DNA of 7,975 bases from NCBI GenBank assembly GCA_910577645.1, contig CAJTOL010000046.1:10339-18313 (forward strand). The letters are read 5' to 3'. This DNA is from an uncultured Lachnospiraceae bacterium. Lineage in GTDB: Bacteria; Bacillota; Clostridia; Lachnospirales; Lachnospiraceae. Position 1 is the first letter of the stretch. Each line of letters starts with the position of its first letter. Of this stretch, positions 5,890 through 7,975 are shown piece after piece. A program made the position numbers and the translations under genes. Below the pieces are notes generated by a model. The model was given only the letters and a program-made list of their open reading frames with translations, ran no database searches and was not told the origin of the DNA.

Positions 5890-5915
5890 TCCCATCTATG
5901 TTCTATACAATATTT
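5886..5915 (-). pseudogene. Relic of a lipoprotein 3' end behind intact xkdQ
   Basis: On the minus strand, bases 5912 to 5886 read CIEHRWD and TAA, matching the C-termini CTEYGWD and CSKYGWD of paralogs B and C. The TAA (5886-5888) overlaps the xkdQ TAG (5887-5889), the same convergent layout as in the left units. The match fades beyond about 5915, so only about 8-9 codons remain. Confidence 0.75.
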
Positions 5916-5926
5916 CCCCCATTATC

Positions 5927-5955
5927 TTGTATATATCCTCCCATTATGCTAAACT
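5927..5955 (+). promoter_or_regulatory. Possible promoter of the stalk-domain protein gene
   Basis: TTGTAT (5927-5932), 17 bases, TAAACT (5950-5955). Both boxes are weak (three and four consensus bases), but the spacing and the position about 36 bases before ATG 5992 fit. Transcription from upstream is an alternative. Confidence 0.35.
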
Positions 5956-5991
5956 TGAGGAAAACCACAAATTCCCGATTGGAGGCATAGG

Positions 5992-6600
5992 ATGAAAAAA
6001 TTTGATTTAAAAAGCTTTGCTGCCGGACTGCTCATCGGAACCCTGGGAATAACCACTGCATTTGCAGCAACAGGGATTCAGTCTGCTGAGCTGTGTGATA
6101 CCAAGGTAACCCTGAAGAGTGCGCCGCTTTCCCTTAACCATCCTTTGATTTCTGTCACAATGGAGGACGGGCAAGAACCAAAGCTGTACATGCCAGCCAA
6201 TGAATTGCTGACGAGTTTAGGATATACTCTTCATTATGATAATGGAAAAAATACAGTGGATCTGCTTCCCGGAAATACCAGCCTCCCGGATGCTGTCAGC
6301 TATGGGAATGGGGATCCGGTTATTGCTTTGGCCAATCGTCCGGAACAACGAAATATTGCCGAATCCGGCTCTTTCCAGGCAGAAGATAATCAAACCTTAA
6401 TCCTGGAAATTACCTCAGATATAAAAGGAGGATCCATAGATTTCTTCCTGTTTGACCCAAATGGAAAAGAACAGCGCATTGTCATCGAGTCCTCTGACAT
6501 AGTAAAAGAGATTCCCCTGGAAAAAGGGCTGTGGAAGTATAATTGTTCCGGCATATTTAAGGAGGGCGGGAATGTGAAGCTTATAGGTACAATCCGGTAA
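5992..6600 (+). CDS. Secreted stalk-domain (copper amine oxidase N-like) protein, 202 aa
   Basis: The start at 5992 has GGAGG at 5981-5985. Residues 1-25 form a Sec signal peptide (MKKFDLKSFAAGLLIGTLG...TTAFA, cleaved before ATG). Residues about 36-95 resemble the copper amine oxidase N-terminal-like 'stalk' domain (KVTLKSAPLSLNHPLISV, LYMPANELLTSLGYTLHYDN, NTVDLLPG). Residues about 118-202 look like a beta-sandwich (SGSFQAEDNQTLILEIT, FFLFDPNGKEQ, GLWKYNCSGIFKEGG, ending LIGTIR), a pairing seen in exported proteins of Clostridia. There is no lipobox or wall-sorting signal. It lies between xkdQ and xkdR, where a tail operon normally has no gene, so it is probably cargo. The segment DGQEPKLYMP...LG resembles DGKELSLYMP...LG of the lipoprotein family. 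Its role is unknown. Confidence 0.75.
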   Translation: MKKFDLKSFAAGLLIGTLGITTAFAATGIQSAELCDTKVTLKSAPLSLNHPLISVTMEDGQEPKLYMPANELLTSLGYTLHYDNGKNTVDLLPGNTSLPDAVSYGNGDPVIALANRPEQRNIAESGSFQAEDNQTLILEITSDIKGGSIDFFLFDPNGKEQRIVIESSDIVKEIPLEKGLWKYNCSGIFKEGGNVKLIGTIR

Positions 6601-6627
6601 ACAGGGCAGCAACAATAAAGAAAACCG

Positions 6628-6893
6628 CAGGAGGCTAAGGGGATTTCCTTTCCGTACACGGACATGGCGCCATAGTAGGTGAGGGAATTGTTGAGCATAA
6701 TCTGTACCAGGGTAATGGCAAGCTGGTTGACACAGCTGCTGATTCCCATGGCAGAGGTTTTGAGCATATCCCGGATATCCAGCCGGAAACAGCTTTTGGT
6801 AAACCGGATTGTCTGAAAATGCCGCAAATACCGTATGGCAAGAAAGAAGGAGAGGAACTGCCCCGGGATGGTTGCCAGGGCAGCGTCAAAGAC
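6628..6893 (-). pseudogene. Fragment of a MATE-family efflux transporter gene
   Basis: On the minus strand a single frame from about 6893 to 6628 reads VFDAALATIPGQFLSFFLA, then RYLRHFQTIRFTKSCFRL, ISSCVNQLAITLVQIMLN and NSLTYYGAMSVYGKEIPLA. These are hallmark segments of MATE multidrug/sodium antiporters, which have about 450 residues and 12 helices; only about 90 residues are present. A stop (TGA) lies immediately upstream and the match ends abruptly near 6628, running into unrelated sequence beside the stop of the stalk-protein gene. There is no start codon or ribosome binding site. It is a stranded piece of a chromosomal gene, probably left by an insertion and deletion. Confidence 0.75.
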
Positions 6894-6992
6894 TCAGATT
6901 TGGCACAGTATCGTATCGAAACGGCAAAGAGTGATTTAAAGGAGAATTGATTAAACTGATTGAGAATTATTGTTTAGGACGAATTAAGAGAT
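6894..6992 (+). pseudogene. Probable decayed HEPN-domain gene fragment
   Basis: The plus frame from 6894 reads SDLAQYRIETAKSDLKEN and TGA (6948-6950). After a frame shift LIENYCLGRIKR follows, ending at 6992. The first part resembles the N-terminus of small HEPN-domain proteins (LA.YRLE.AKEDL..A), which are partners of nucleotidyltransferases in toxin-antitoxin pairs. The second part fits the next helix. The assignment rests on a short match and is tentative. It abuts the MATE fragment with no spacer. Confidence 0.4.
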
Positions 6993-7007
6993 GAGTTTTC
7001 CTATAAG

Positions 7008-7051
7008 AGAAGGGCACACTATTTCCGTAGCTGGAAAGGGTGTGCTCTTCT
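7008..7051. terminator. Long hairpin, possible terminator, upstream of xkdR
   Basis: The outer stem is 12 pairs with one G-U (AGAAGGGCACAC 7008-7019 with GTGTGCTCTTCT 7040-7051). It continues over a TA/GG internal loop into a 5-pair stem (TTTCC 7022-7026 with GGAAA 7033-7037) closed by a 6-base loop. It is followed by a weak T-rich stretch (CTTCTTATAT). It may be a rho-independent terminator left from the lost neighbour, or an insulator before the xkdR-xkdS part of the operon. From 7052 to 7125 I see nothing else. Confidence 0.55.
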
Positions 7052-7142
7052 TATATCCCCTCATTGGACAAGCGGCATGTATGCCCTTATCTGCTGAGGG
7101 ACTGCCCGGGAGAGAAACAATCAAGAGAAAGGGGGTGATAGA

Positions 7143-7451
7143 ATGTCAAACAAAGGAAATAAAGGCGCTTCTGCCTTAGCAGCTGCAATCAGCGTAATTG
7201 CATCCGGCCAGGTGCCAAAAGACAGGCTCATTGACCTGGGGAAAATTCAAGGCGATTACAGCCTGGTAACGGATACATTTTCCGTACCAATCCCCCGGGG
7301 CAGCTGGCTGGTATTAAAGCATCTGTTGATAGAGCCGTGTAAAAATAAAGAATGTACCTGTGGTCACCAGGTTCTGAAACCCGGGGATCGGGTAGCGGTA
7401 GCCTGGGCAGGAAAAGAAGCGGTTGTAATCGGCGTGATAACAAGAATATAG
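7143..7451 (+). CDS. xkdR: XkdR-like (DUF2577) baseplate protein, 102 aa
   Basis: The ATG at 7143 follows AAAGGGGGTGAT at a proper distance. The 102-residue protein has the small beta-rich build of DUF2577/XkdR proteins. Its N-terminal helix is GASALAAAISVIASG, followed by a barrel-like part (DLGKIQGDYSLVTDTF...VPIPRGSWLVL) and the typical ending LKPGDRVAVAWAGKEAVVIGVI. A CKNKECTCGH motif (three Cys, one His, about residues 64-73) in the middle could bind metal; this is inference, and it is not obvious in PBSX XkdR. It stands 14 bases before the XkdS-like gene and they are clearly co-transcribed. In PBSX order it should follow xkdQ directly; here 1.25 kb of cargo and relics intervene. The family call rests on weak similarity plus gene order. 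Confidence 0.65.
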   Translation: MSNKGNKGASALAAAISVIASGQVPKDRLIDLGKIQGDYSLVTDTFSVPIPRGSWLVLKHLLIEPCKNKECTCGHQVLKPGDRVAVAWAGKEAVVIGVITRI

Positions 7452-7465
7452 GGGGAGGTGATACA

Positions 7466-7900
7466 ATGCCGCAACAGTTATTTCCGGTAATAACAAGGCA
7501 GGAAAATTTAAAAGTAAGCAGCCGGTATGACAGCCGGTACAAACGTTCCTGTAAATGGGATTTTGAAACCGGAGACTTTGCACGGGACGGAGCCAGACGG
7601 GTGACAGGATGCGACGGGCAGGAGGCGTATAAAACCTGGTGTATGAAAGCGGTTATGACGGAGCGATGGACTTGCCTGGCATATACCGGCGAGATAGGGG
7701 CTGAGATGACTGCCGCTTTTGGAAAACCGTCGAGAAAGGCACAGGAATCTGCAATTGAAAGAACAATCAGAGAAACTTTAATGACCAATCCCAGGACAGA
7801 ATACGTCCGGGGTTTTTCTTTTTCCTGGGAAAAAGATAGCGTAAGAGTTTCCTTTACAGTAAAAGGAATTGATTATGACAGCTTTCCCATGGAAGTGTAG
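7466..7900 (+). CDS. xkdS: XkdS-like (DUF2634) baseplate wedge protein, 144 aa
   Basis: The start ATG 7466 is preceded by GGGGGAGGTGAT (7451-7462). The open frame extends upstream to 7352, but that part overlaps xkdR and has no ribosome binding site, so MPQQLFPVI is the start. The 144 residues follow the DUF2634/XkdS pattern, a gp25-like baseplate wedge component. The pattern is KWDFETGDFARDGARRVTG, EAYKTWCMKAVMTERW, a GK.SRKAQESAIERTIRETLMTNP helix and the C-terminal strands FSFSWEKDSVRVSFTV. Such proteins help join sheath and baseplate in contractile tails. The next expected gene is the baseplate J protein XkdT, but only 75 bases remain in the window and they look different. Confidence 0.8.
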   Translation: MPQQLFPVITRQENLKVSSRYDSRYKRSCKWDFETGDFARDGARRVTGCDGQEAYKTWCMKAVMTERWTCLAYTGEIGAEMTAAFGKPSRKAQESAIERTIRETLMTNPRTEYVRGFSFSWEKDSVRVSFTVKGIDYDSFPMEV

Positions 7901-7902
7901 GA

Positions 7903-7975
7903 GGAAGGGAAATGCGAAGCATTTTTAGGATCCCTTCCGACGATATGGCAGGTGACGCCTTGCGTCGCGTGCCGA
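7903..7975. other. Hairpin-rich element at the window edge, just after xkdS
   Basis: GGAAGGGA (7903-7910) pairs perfectly with TCCCTTCC (7931-7938). Inside lies AATGC-GAA-GCATT (7911-7923). Next comes GACGC-CTT-GCGTC (7954-7966), flanked by GGCA (7947-7950) and TGCC (7970-7973). Two triloop hairpins in 73 bases suggest a structured RNA, a translational control site, or the end of a palindromic or mobile element cut by the window. ATG 7912 sits 3-5 bases after an AGGAGGAAGGGA site and opens a frame (MRSIFRIPSDDMAGDALRRVP) to the edge. It does not look like XkdT. The outer stem would hide this ribosome binding site. Coding status is undecided. Confidence 0.45.

Noticed and set aside
7228..7788. 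Long minus-strand open frames opposite xkdR and xkdS
   Set aside because: There is no ribosome binding site and no recognisable protein. The frames lie opposite two well supported tail genes.

Overview
The window looks like a prophage or domesticated phage-tail locus in a Gram-positive gut-type anaerobe, most likely a member of the Lachnospiraceae/Clostridia. The reasons are strong AGGAGG-type ribosome binding sites, mid-GC tail genes beside AT-rich accessory genes, lipobox lipoproteins, and protein C-termini of a style common in that family (a GRYIVGEDIPSGKY-type tail and a copper-amine-oxidase-like stalk protein). This is inferred from sequence style only; no database search was done.

The backbone is a tail/baseplate operon on the + strand in the order of B. 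subtilis PBSX: a small ORF (1982-2230), an XkdP-like LysM protein (2227-2877), an XkdQ-like hub protein (4660-5889), an XkdR/DUF2577-like protein (7143-7451) and an XkdS/DUF2634-like protein (7466-7900). Every tail ORF is intact, but the operon is split by foreign material at gene boundaries. An AT-rich lipoprotein gene with its own promoter and terminator, carrying an in-frame stop, lies between xkdP and xkdQ. A secreted stalk-domain protein gene plus a gene graveyard (MATE transporter fragment, probable HEPN relic, long hairpin) lies between xkdQ and xkdR.

The left 1.9 kb is an array of paralogous lipoprotein genes on the - strand: one cut by the window edge (1-118) and two complete 186-aa copies (341-901, 1257-1817). 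Each has the same promoter and RBS. The spaces between them are not neutral: they hold decayed pieces of xkdP and xkdQ. The same pieces recur at 2880-3110, and a short lipoprotein 3' relic follows the intact xkdQ. The simplest reading is an ancestral unit 'xkdP > xkdQ > < lipoprotein' repeated in tandem at least four times and then collapsed by deletions. The lipoproteins survived in the left units, one xkdP in a middle unit and one xkdQ in the last unit. Breakpoints in xkdQ repeatedly fall near Gly366.

The most interesting signal is therefore the lipoprotein-plus-xkdQ-tail cassette array. It has a near-constant lipoprotein export end and a divergent mature part, and it sits beside a tail operon. 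A role for the lipoproteins as surface immunity or exclusion factors is a hypothesis only. The extreme right edge holds a compact set of hairpins that may be a structured or mobile element cut by the window.
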